Of a DNA stretch of 24,154 bases, positions 9,166 to 16,275 are shown piece after piece; within the stretch, counting starts at the first letter, position 1, and every line of letters begins with the position of its first letter. The notes under the pieces were generated by a model. It was not told the origin of the DNA. It ran no database searches and was given only the letters and a program-made list of their open reading frames with translations. The translations under genes were made by a program, and so were the position numbers. This DNA is from Ideonella_A sp031398385. Its GTDB lineage: Bacteria; Pseudomonadota; Gammaproteobacteria; Burkholderiales; Burkholderiaceae_C. The stretch covers positions 1 to 24,154 of the forward strand of contig JANNNE010000156.1 in the NCBI GenBank assembly GCA_031398385.1, in the 5' to 3' direction.

Positions 9166-9771
9166 ATGAATATCGCCTCCATTGCCGCCCTGCGCCAGCT
9201 CTATCCGCAGCCACAGGGCCGTGCCGTTGGCAAGGAGTTGCGCTCGCTCGACGTCCACTGCCGACGTTTCGTCGAGCTGTCACCGTTCGTGGTGATGTCG
9301 ACCGGAAATGAAGCGCAGCTGCTCGATGCCTCGCCGCGTGGCGGCGAACCCGGCTTCGTCAAGGTGGATGCGGCTGGTGACCTGCTCATTCCCGATGCAC
9401 CGGGCAACAATCGGCTCGACTCGCTGGAGAACATTGTTGCCACCGGGCAGATCGGGCTGCTGTTCATGATTCCCGGCATCAACGAGACGCTGCGGGTCAA
9501 CGGCACGGCCTTGTTGACGACCAGCGAGCCCGACATCGCAGCCTGCACCACCGACCGGCGCGCCCCGAAACTGGTGATCCGGGTTGGCGTGCAGGCGGCC
9601 TTTCTGCACTGCGCGAAGGCATTGATGCGTTCGAAGTTGTGGTCGCCCGAGGTCCGGATCGAGCGCTCGATGTTGCCGACGATGGGTCAGATGCTGCGCG
9701 AACAGACCGGACTGGACATCGCCGAAGAATCCCAGCAGGAGATGGAGCGACGTTATGCCCAGGATCTTTGA
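9166..9771 (+). CDS. PPOX-type FMN flavoprotein (MSMEG_1061-like)
   Basis: 201 residues, cytoplasmic split-beta-barrel flavoprotein related to pyridoxamine 5'-phosphate oxidase. Typical parts are FVVMSTGNEAQLLDASPRGG near 41-60, FVKVDAAGDLLIPDAPGNNR near 62-81, SLENIVATGQIGLLFMIPG near 84-102 and ETLRVNGTALLT near 104-115. The later segment CAKALMRSKLW is a recurrent mark of this subfamily, which binds FMN or a related deazaflavin; the substrate is unknown. The gene is on the same strand as the deaminase, 55 bases after it, so a shared transcript is possible. The ATG at 9166 is a good family start. Confidence 0.82.
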   Translation: MNIASIAALRQLYPQPQGRAVGKELRSLDVHCRRFVELSPFVVMSTGNEAQLLDASPRGGEPGFVKVDAAGDLLIPDAPGNNRLDSLENIVATGQIGLLFMIPGINETLRVNGTALLTTSEPDIAACTTDRRAPKLVIRVGVQAAFLHCAKALMRSKLWSPEVRIERSMLPTMGQMLREQTGLDIAEESQQEMERRYAQDL

Positions 9772-9889
9772 GCGGGTCGCACAAAAGTGACCGCGGTGCC
9801 GGTCGATTGACGCTGCAACGACACATCGCGACCCTGTCACGGTAGCCGCTACCATGCGGCTTGTTGATCGTCTGCATCGGAGGTGCGTG

Positions 9890-11104
9890 ATGTCGTCAGG
9901 AAAGATTCTGGTTGCCCAGGGAGGCGGGCCGACTGCGGTCATCAACCAGTCGCTGGTCGGCGTGGTGCTCGAGGCGCGGCGCTTCCGCGAGGTGACCCGC
10001 GTCTATGGTGCGCAACATGGCGTGCGCGGCATCGTCAACGAGGATTTCGTCGATCTGACCCAGGAGACCAGCCACAACCTGGAGCAGGTGGCCAACACGC
10101 CGTCGTCGGCCCTGGGGTCGACGCGTGACAAGCCCGATCTCGCCTATTGCCAGGAGATGTTCAAGGTGCTGAAGGCACACCAGATCGAGCACTTCTTCAA
10201 CATCGGCGGCAACGACTCGTCAGACACGGTTCGCATCGTTGCCGAAGAAGCGCAGAAGGCCGGCTACCCGCTGCGCTGCGTGCACATTCCGAAAACCATC
10301 GACAACGACCTGGTGCACAACGATCACACGCCGGGTTTTCCGAGCGCGGCCCGCTTCGTTGCGCAGGCGTTTGCCGGCGCCAACCTCGACAATGCGGCCT
10401 TGCCGGGCGTCTACGTGGGCGTCGTGATGGGCCGCCATGCCGGCTTCCTGACCGCTGCGGCCGCGCTTGGCAAGAAGTTTGCCGACGATGGCCCGCACCT
10501 GATCTACCTGCCCGAACGCAGTTTCGACACCGAGCGCTTTCTGGCCGACGTGAAGACCATCTACGAGCGGCATGGCCGCTGTGTGATCGCCGTCAGCGAG
10601 GGCATCCACGATGCCAGCGGCGAGGCCATCCTGGTCAAGCTGGCCAGGAACCCGGAACGCGATGCCCACGGCAACGTGCAGTTGAGCGGCACCGGCGCAC
10701 TGGCCGACCTGCTGTGTGAGGAGATCAAGAGCAAGCTTGGCATCAAGCGGGTGCGGGGCGATACCTTCGGCTATCTGCAGCGCAGCTTTGTCGGGTGCGT
10801 CAGCGATGTCGATCAACGCGAGGCACGCGAGGTCGGCGAAAAGGCGGTGCAATATGCGCTGTGGGGCGACCGCAGCGGTTCGGTGGCGATCAAGCGCAAC
10901 GGCTACTACTCGGTCGACTACGAATTGCTGCCGCTCGAGGCGGTGGCGGGCAAGACGCGCACCATGGAAGATGAATTCATCACCGAATCGGGTACCGATG
11001 TCACCGACGCGTTTCGGTTGTATCTGCGACCGCTGCTCGGATCGGGCATGCAGGATGCGTTTCGTTTGCGGCCCAATCCGGTGCCCCGAATCCTCAAACC
11101 CTGA
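9890..11104 (+). CDS. pfp: 6-phosphofructokinase, PPi-dependent type
   Basis: 404 residues. It phosphorylates fructose 6-phosphate at C1, reversibly if pyrophosphate is the donor. The start at 9890 has GGAGG 7-11 bases upstream. GGGPTAVIN is at 11-19, the donor-site motif GGNDS at 106-110, PKTIDND at 134-140 and MGRHAGF further on. Established knowledge: ATP-using enzymes have Gly-Gly in the positions of E. coli Gly104 and Gly124, while PPi enzymes have Asp and Lys. Here they are Asp109 and Lys135, so PPi use is likely. Asp138 is the probable catalytic base. The first motif Asp (GGDGS in E. coli) is Asn108 here. A thiolase starts 14 bases later, which suggests an operon. Confidence 0.88.
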   Translation: MSSGKILVAQGGGPTAVINQSLVGVVLEARRFREVTRVYGAQHGVRGIVNEDFVDLTQETSHNLEQVANTPSSALGSTRDKPDLAYCQEMFKVLKAHQIEHFFNIGGNDSSDTVRIVAEEAQKAGYPLRCVHIPKTIDNDLVHNDHTPGFPSAARFVAQAFAGANLDNAALPGVYVGVVMGRHAGFLTAAAALGKKFADDGPHLIYLPERSFDTERFLADVKTIYERHGRCVIAVSEGIHDASGEAILVKLARNPERDAHGNVQLSGTGALADLLCEEIKSKLGIKRVRGDTFGYLQRSFVGCVSDVDQREAREVGEKAVQYALWGDRSGSVAIKRNGYYSVDYELLPLEAVAGKTRTMEDEFITESGTDVTDAFRLYLRPLLGSGMQDAFRLRPNPVPRILKP

Positions 11105-11118
11105 ACGGCAGGAAAGAC

Positions 11119-12297
11119 ATGGCAGAAGCCTTAATCGTTGCGGTCGCCCGCACGGCCGGTGGTCGGCGCGGTGGACAGTTGTCGGGCTGGCATCCGGTTG
11201 ATCTTGCTGCGCAGATCCTCGGCGCGCTGGTCGAGCGCAGCGGGGCTGATCCGGCCGCGGTCGACGATGTCATCATGGGCTGCGTGGGGCAGGCGGGCGA
11301 GCAGTCGAGCAACATCGCCCGCAACGCAGTGCTGGCGTCAACTCTGCCCGAATCGGTTCCGGCCACGTCGATCGACCGGCAGTGCGGCTCGTCGCAGCAG
11401 GCGCTGCATTTCGCCGCCCAGGCCGTGATGTCGGGCACGATGGACATCGTGATCGCCGCTGGTGTCGAAAGCATGTCGCGGGTGCCGATGAACATGCCGT
11501 CGTCGCTGCCGCGCCAGCATGATCTGGGCTACTACATGAGCCCGCGACTGCAGGCGCGTTATCCGGACATCGAATTCAGCCAGTTCGTCGGCGCCGAGAT
11601 GATCTCGAAGAAATACGGACTGCGCCGCGAGCAGCTTGATGCCTATGCGCTGCAAAGCCATCAACGTGCAATTGCTGCAACCCGTGCCGGATGCTTCGAC
11701 GCCGAACTGGTAGCCCTACCGGTGCGAAAGGCGGATGGCGCCACCACCGGCGAGTCGGCCACGATCGACGAAGGCATCCGGTTCGAGGCCTCGCTGGCCA
11801 GCATCGGCGCGGTCAGGCTGCTCGACGAAGGCGGCACCATCAGCGCGGCCAATGCCAGCCAGATCTGCGATGGGGCGTCCGGCGTCATGGTGGTCAATCA
11901 GCGCGGGCTGACGACGCTGGGCGTCGATCCGCTGGCGCGCGTCCACCACCTGAGCGTGATCGGACACGACCCGGTGGTGATGCTCGAGGCGCCATTGCCG
12001 GCCACCCGGGCGGCGTTGAAAAAATGTGGGCTTGGCATCCACGACATCGATCTGTTCGAGGTCAACGAAGCCTTCGCCTCGGTGCCGCTGGCCTGGCTGC
12101 AGGCAACCGGCGCCGATCCGGCACGGCTGAATGTCAACGGCGGTGCGATTGCGCTCGGTCACCCGCTCGGCGCATCCGGAACCCGCTTGATGACGACCCT
12201 GGTCAGTGCCTTGCATCAGCGCAAGCTGCGCTACGGGCTGCAGACGATGTGCGAAGGCGGCGGCATGGCCAACGTCACCATCGTCGAGTGCTTGTGA
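11119..12297 (+). CDS. Acetyl-CoA acetyltransferase-type thiolase
   Basis: 392 residues, the usual length for a biosynthetic or degradative thiolase. The nucleophile Cys89 is in SIDRQCGSSQQA, the NEAF box is in LFEVNEAFASVPL, the catalytic His in GGAIALGHPLGASGTR and the second Cys in MCEGGGMANV. It can join two acetyl-CoA to acetoacetyl-CoA or cleave 3-ketoacyl-CoA. AGGAAAG lies just before the ATG. It is the second gene of a tight run after the phosphofructokinase (14 bases) and before the CaiB/BaiF gene (25 bases). It could supply acetoacetyl-CoA for phaB, or act on branched-chain 3-ketoacyl-CoA together with the racemase; the sequence does not decide. Confidence 0.9.
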   Translation: MAEALIVAVARTAGGRRGGQLSGWHPVDLAAQILGALVERSGADPAAVDDVIMGCVGQAGEQSSNIARNAVLASTLPESVPATSIDRQCGSSQQALHFAAQAVMSGTMDIVIAAGVESMSRVPMNMPSSLPRQHDLGYYMSPRLQARYPDIEFSQFVGAEMISKKYGLRREQLDAYALQSHQRAIAATRAGCFDAELVALPVRKADGATTGESATIDEGIRFEASLASIGAVRLLDEGGTISAANASQICDGASGVMVVNQRGLTTLGVDPLARVHHLSVIGHDPVVMLEAPLPATRAALKKCGLGIHDIDLFEVNEAFASVPLAWLQATGADPARLNVNGGAIALGHPLGASGTRLMTTLVSALHQRKLRYGLQTMCEGGGMANVTIVECL

Positions 12298-12322
12298 GCG
12301 CATTCAACGACCGGGAGAACCC

Positions 12323-13468
12323 ATGCCAGGTCCGCTGGCCGGCTTGAAGGTGGTCGAGATGGCGGGGCTGGGCCCGGCGCCTTTCTGCACGATGATGCTG
12401 GCCGACATGGGTGCACAGGTGATCCGCATCGAGCGGCCCTCGACGGGTGCCCCGGCGATCGTCGCCGGCAAATTCGACATCACCGCGCGCGGCCGCCCGG
12501 CGCTGGCGGTCGATCTGCGCCAGCCGCTGGCGGTCGAGACCGTTCTCGATATGATTGCGGGTGCCGATATCCTGATCGAGGGTTTTCGGCCCGGCGTGAT
12601 GGAGCGACTCGGCCTCGGGCCGGAGCCCTGCCTGCAGCGCAATCCGCGGCTGGTGTATGGGCGGATGACCGGCTGGGGCCAGCACGGACCGTTGGCGAAG
12701 ACGGCCGGCCACGACATCAACTACATCGCGCTGACCGGCGCGCTGCACGCGCTCGGCCCTGCTGATCGGCCGCCGCCTCCGCCATTGAATCTGGTCGGTG
12801 ATTTCGGCGGCGGCGCGATGATGCTGGCCTTCGGCGTGATGTGTGCCGTGCACGAGGCGAAGCAGTCGGGCCGCGGTCAGGTGGTCGATGCGGCGATGAC
12901 CGATGGCGCGGCGCTGCTGGCGGCGATGATGTATGGCATGAAGGCGGCGGGCAGCTGGACCAACCAGCGCGGTGCCAACCTGCTCGACGGCGGTGCGCCT
13001 TTCTACGGCACCTATGCCTGCGCCGACGGCCGCTATCTGGCGATCGGTCCGCTCGAGCCGCAGTTCTATGCGCAGCTGCTGGAACGCTGCGGGCTGGCAG
13101 GCGATCCGGATTTCGCGCAACAGAACGATGCCAGTCGCTGGCCGCGGATGCGGCAGCGTCTGACCGAGGTGTTTGTCAGCCGTTCGCGTGACGATTGGTG
13201 TGCGATCTTCGACGGCAGCGACGCCTGCGTTGCGCCGGTACTCGACTGGGACGAGGCACCGGCCCATCCGCACAACCAGGCGCGCGCCAGCTTCGTCAGC
13301 GTCGACGGGGTGACCCAGCCGGCACCGGCGCCGCGCTTCAGCCGCACGCCGGCTGCGATGCCCACTGCCGCGGCCGGAGGCAGTCAGGCCGACTGCGACA
13401 CCGTGCTCGCCGAATGGGGGATTTCCGGCGATCGAATCGCGCGCCTGCGGGAATCGGGCGCGATCTGA
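12323..13468 (+). CDS. CaiB/BaiF family: alpha-methylacyl-CoA racemase or CoA-transferase
   Basis: 381 residues, cytoplasmic. The N-terminus LAGLKVVEMAGLGPAPF is standard for the family. Residues aligning by eye with the M. tuberculosis racemase Arg91, His126, Asp156 and Glu241 are Arg89 (EGFRPG), His130 (AGHDINY), Asp160 (VGDFGGGAM) and the Glu in GPLEPQF; GHDINYIALTGAL is typical of racemases. The likely job is to interconvert (R)- and (S)-2-methylacyl-CoA, needed to degrade methyl-branched chains. A CoA-transferase function in the same family cannot be excluded. GGGAG lies 8-12 bases before the ATG; an upstream in-frame extension would overlap the thiolase. Confidence 0.85.
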   Translation: MPGPLAGLKVVEMAGLGPAPFCTMMLADMGAQVIRIERPSTGAPAIVAGKFDITARGRPALAVDLRQPLAVETVLDMIAGADILIEGFRPGVMERLGLGPEPCLQRNPRLVYGRMTGWGQHGPLAKTAGHDINYIALTGALHALGPADRPPPPPLNLVGDFGGGAMMLAFGVMCAVHEAKQSGRGQVVDAAMTDGAALLAAMMYGMKAAGSWTNQRGANLLDGGAPFYGTYACADGRYLAIGPLEPQFYAQLLERCGLAGDPDFAQQNDASRWPRMRQRLTEVFVSRSRDDWCAIFDGSDACVAPVLDWDEAPAHPHNQARASFVSVDGVTQPAPAPRFSRTPAAMPTAAAGGSQADCDTVLAEWGISGDRIARLRESGAI

Positions 13469-13491
13469 ACGCGGGCAGGTCGCGGGAAGGT

Positions 13492-15225
13492 TCAGCCTGC
13501 CAGCAATGTTCCGCCGGTATTCCGCTGGCGGCCCGGGATCGGACTCAGAAAATCCGGCTGGAACGAACGCATTTCTCCGTTGTGCAGCAGCACCGTGATG
13601 CTGAGCGCATCGGCCGCCACCACTTCCGCGGCGCCGTGACGGCGCGTCTTCACGCGCTGGCCGACCGTGAAGCGAAGCTCGGGCGCCACGACAATCGTTT
13701 CGGCAGACCTGGATCGCCGGTCGGCATCGCCGGTTTGCGCCATCAGGACCTCGTGCTCGGCCAGCCTCAGACAGTTGTCGCAGGTGCCGCAGCGTTCGAT
13801 CACCGGGCCATCGTCTTCGAGGTGATCGAGCAATTGACGCCAGCGGCAGTGCCCGCCTTGGGCGTATGCCACCATGCGTTCGAGCATCGCCTGGTCGCGT
13901 TCAGCCTTTTTCCGGCAGCGCTCGACGAGTGTCTCGATCAGGCCGCCATCTAGCGAAACCTGGCGCACATGCCAGGCGCCGCGCAAATCGGCAGCAACCG
14001 CTCCTTCGTTGCGCAGCACGTTCAGCGCCACCGCCAGCTTGCGTTGCGGCTTCTGGCTGTGCTCGCGCAAGGCATCGAGTGTCCAGCCAGCATCGGAGGG
14101 GGCTGGCCCTGCGAGGGCCTGGACGACGAAACGGAAGTCGGCCTGATCAGGGTAGCGACCGACCAGGAAGAACTGCTGAACCGAGCGGTCGGCGTCGACC
14201 GACATCAGGGTGCATACCGCGGGTTCGCCATCGCGTCCAGCACGGCCGGATTCCTGGTAGTAGGCGTCGAGCCCGCCCGGCATCTGGAAGTGGACCACAA
14301 ACCGGATATCGGGTTTGTCGATGCCCAGGCCGAAGGCGTTGGTCGCCACCATCACCCGCACCCGATCCGCCATGAAATCGTCCTGACTCTGGCGCCGCCG
14401 CGCTGCGCCGAGACGACCGTGATAAAGAGCCGCGCTCTGGCGATCGGCAATCAGCGCGGCATGCACCTCTTCGGCCGCCTTGACCGTCGCGACATAGACG
14501 ATGCCCGATCCCGCGCTCGTGCCCACCAGGTCGACCAGCCGCGGCAACTTGTCCTGGATCCGCGAAAAGTGTTCGGCCCGGTAGTGCAGGTTCTCTCGAA
14601 ACAGGTCGGTGCCGATCAGCCCCGCGCGCGGAATCGCCAGCAGCTGCGAGATGTCGTCGATCACCTGCTGGGTCGCGGTGGCGGTCAACGCCAGCACGTT
14701 GGGCCGACCGAGCGCCGGGATTGCCGCGCCGATGCACAGGAAGGCAGGTCGGAAATCGAAGCCCCATTGCGAGATGCAGTGCGCTTCATCGATGACGAGC
14801 AGGCCGACCTCGCGCGAGGTCAACGCGGTGACGAACTCATCCCGCGCCAGTTGCTCGGGTGTCGTGAATACGATTTGCGCGCTGCCGTCAGCGATCGCCT
14901 GCTCAGCCTCGTCACGCTGCGCGACGTTCAGGCCGCTGTGCGTCTGGACCGCGGCGATTCCGAGCTCGACCAGTCCGTCGCACTGATCCTTCATCAGCGC
15001 GATCAGCGGCGACACGACGACGGTACGGCGCGTCGAAAGCACTGCCGGCAGCTGGTAGCAGAGGGACTTGCCGGCACCGGTGGGCATCAGGGCTAGCGTC
15101 GGCAGGCCGGCCAGCACGCGTTCGATCACGCGATGCTGACCGGGACGCAGCGATTTGAGGCCAAAGGTGTTGCGCAGCGCCGAGCGCAGTTGGGCGGCGC
15201 TGACCCGCTCACGGATGCGTGGCAT
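13492..15225 (-). CDS. recQ: RecQ-type ATP-dependent DNA helicase, short form
   Basis: 577 residues. RecQ unwinds DNA 3' to 5' in recombination and repair. Walker A MPTGAGKS is at 47-54, DEAH at 146-149 followed by CISQWGFDFRP, and the motif VI segment YQESGRAGRDGEP is present. The zinc domain cysteines are visible in GHCRWRQLL and RCGTCDNC. After the RQC region there is no HRDC domain; instead the last ~50 residues (VGQRVKTRRHGAAEVV to SFQPDFLSPI) look like a small beta-barrel (Tudor-like) segment. E. coli RecQ is about 610 residues with HRDC. Its ATG shares one base with the stop codon of the upstream disordered-protein gene (TGATG), so the two are translationally coupled. Confidence 0.92.
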   Translation of the reverse strand: MPRIRERVSAAQLRSALRNTFGLKSLRPGQHRVIERVLAGLPTLALMPTGAGKSLCYQLPAVLSTRRTVVVSPLIALMKDQCDGLVELGIAAVQTHSGLNVAQRDEAEQAIADGSAQIVFTTPEQLARDEFVTALTSREVGLLVIDEAHCISQWGFDFRPAFLCIGAAIPALGRPNVLALTATATQQVIDDISQLLAIPRAGLIGTDLFRENLHYRAEHFSRIQDKLPRLVDLVGTSAGSGIVYVATVKAAEEVHAALIADRQSAALYHGRLGAARRRQSQDDFMADRVRVMVATNAFGLGIDKPDIRFVVHFQMPGGLDAYYQESGRAGRDGEPAVCTLMSVDADRSVQQFFLVGRYPDQADFRFVVQALAGPAPSDAGWTLDALREHSQKPQRKLAVALNVLRNEGAVAADLRGAWHVRQVSLDGGLIETLVERCRKKAERDQAMLERMVAYAQGGHCRWRQLLDHLEDDGPVIERCGTCDNCLRLAEHEVLMAQTGDADRRSRSAETIVVAPELRFTVGQRVKTRRHGAAEVVAADALSITVLLHNGEMRSFQPDFLSPIPGRQRNTGGTLLAG

Positions 15226-15677
15226 CAGCGTAGTCGACCAGCGCGTTGCGGCCGGCTGTCGGGGGTCGTCTCGACCTGATCGCGTTCGTCGCGCCGCCCG
15301 GCGTTATGGTCTGCCTGGATGTCCTCCTGATCATCGTCTGCCAAGCTGTCAACGGCCGCCTGCACATCTTCGGCCTCGCGGTCCGGACCTGCACCGATAC
15401 CGCCGACGATTCGATCCGGCATGATGTCGCCGCCGTCGCGCTGCTTCTGACCGGCTGCGCTGGAACGCTCACCGGTGCCCCAGGTATCGGAGCTGCTGTC
15501 GGCATGGGCCGGAATCGCGCCCCATTCGGCAGGATTGTCGGGCTCGGTGGCCATCGGCTGTTCGCCTTGGATGTCGCTGCCGGAGTCGGACCGGTCGCTC
15601 GGTCCGAGCCGATCGACATCGCTACCGGCCGGCTGCTGCGGCGCCGAGGTGCCCCCCCGAATGCTTGAATTGCTCAT
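15225..15677 (-). CDS. Small acidic disordered protein, coupled to recQ
   Basis: 150 residues from the ATG at 15677; an in-frame ATG at 15689 would add MDQD. The chain is strongly hydrophilic, rich in Asp, Ser, Gly, Gln and Arg, with almost no hydrophobic core, so it is probably disordered. Marks are RGGTSAPQQ near the start, LGPSDRSDSGSD, a TGERSSA box, MPDRIVGG, and an acidic SLADDDQEDIQAD run. I recall Burkholderiales proteins with the same GPSDSSDSGSD...TGER...DR(I/V)V plan, often misannotated; this is from memory. The stop TGA overlaps the recQ ATG by one base, so both are read from one mRNA. Other frames over this stretch are open because of base composition, but lack such a motif plan. 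The function is unknown. Confidence 0.65.
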   Translation of the reverse strand: MSNSSIRGGTSAPQQPAGSDVDRLGPSDRSDSGSDIQGEQPMATEPDNPAEWGAIPAHADSSSDTWGTGERSSAAGQKQRDGGDIMPDRIVGGIGAGPDREAEDVQAAVDSLADDDQEDIQADHNAGRRDERDQVETTPDSRPQRAGRLR

Positions 15678-15846
15678 GTCTTGATCCATCAATGAGGCCC
15701 GTGCAGGCGATGGATCGATGGTCTCGCAGCCCGCACCGGGGCGCCTATCGGTTTTGTTCCCGGCAGGTGGTAGGTTTTTTCCTGCGCACTGATCGGTGCG
15801 GTGGCGCGCGGCTAACATGGTCCATCGTCATCGACCGGAAGCCGCC
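15678..15846. promoter_or_regulatory. Divergent promoter gap
   Basis: 169 bases between the start of the disordered-protein gene (minus) and the deleted enoyl-CoA hydratase (plus). It must contain the promoter for the recQ unit. GCC-rich, with a short T-run at 15775-15781 (ggtttttt); no clear promoter boxes were recognised. Confidence 0.3.
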
Positions 15847-16248
15847 ATGAGCGAACGAATCAGCCTGACATTCGAAAACGGTGTCGCCGACGTTCGCCTG
15901 AACCGGCCAGACAAGATGAATGCGCTCGATCCGGCCATGTTTCAGGCACTGCTGGCGGTCACCGCGCAACTGGCGCGGATGCCGACCCTCCGAGCCGTGG
16001 TCTTGTCCGGCGAGGGACGCGCGTTCTGTTCCGGGCTCGACATGACCAGCATGATGGAACTTGCCGGTGGCGCTGCTGGTGGCAGTGATCAGCTGGCGCA
16101 CGAGTCTGCGGCCGATGTCCTGTTGGCCGAATCGACGGAGCAGCAAGGCCTGCTCGGGCGTCCGAACCAGATGGAGGCGGTGCGCGCCGGGTTCGACAAG
16201 CGCGCGCCGAAGTTCAACGATGCGGATGCGTCTGGTGATGCGGGGTGA
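15847..16248 (+). pseudogene. Enoyl-CoA hydratase with in-frame internal deletion
   Basis: 133 residues in one open frame. The N-terminal half (about 1-75) is crotonase-like: ISLTFENGVADVRLNRPDKMNALD and LRAVVLSGEGRAFCSGLDM, which holds the first oxyanion-hole segment. From about residue 85 on the sequence matches the C-terminal end of the same family: LLAESTEQQGLLGRPNQMEAVRAGFDKRAP. The usual central 130-140 residues, including the GGG oxyanion loop and the catalytic acid region, are absent. Full-length members have about 260-280 residues. The join falls about 16070-16100, in a GGTGGC-containing stretch (GGTGGCGCTGCTGGTGGC). Without its core it cannot work as a hydratase. It converges on icmF, 27 bases away. 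Confidence 0.85.
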
Positions 16249-16259
16249 CGGTATCGCTT

Positions 16260-16274
16260 GCCGTCGTCGACGGC
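16260..16274. terminator. Small hairpin between converging genes
   Basis: GCCGTC (16260-16265) and GACGGC (16269-16274) form a 6-bp stem with a 3-base loop, exactly between the deleted hydratase and the end of icmF. No T-run follows, so its strength as a terminator is doubtful. Confidence 0.25.
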
Positions 16275-16275
16275 C

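Noticed and set aside
15246..15668. Plus-strand hydrophobic frame over the disordered-protein gene
   Set aside because: It reads as membrane-like only because it is antisense to a Asp/Ser/Gly-rich gene; it has no ribosome site and no family match that I know. The minus frame joins recQ by TGATG. Not fully excluded.
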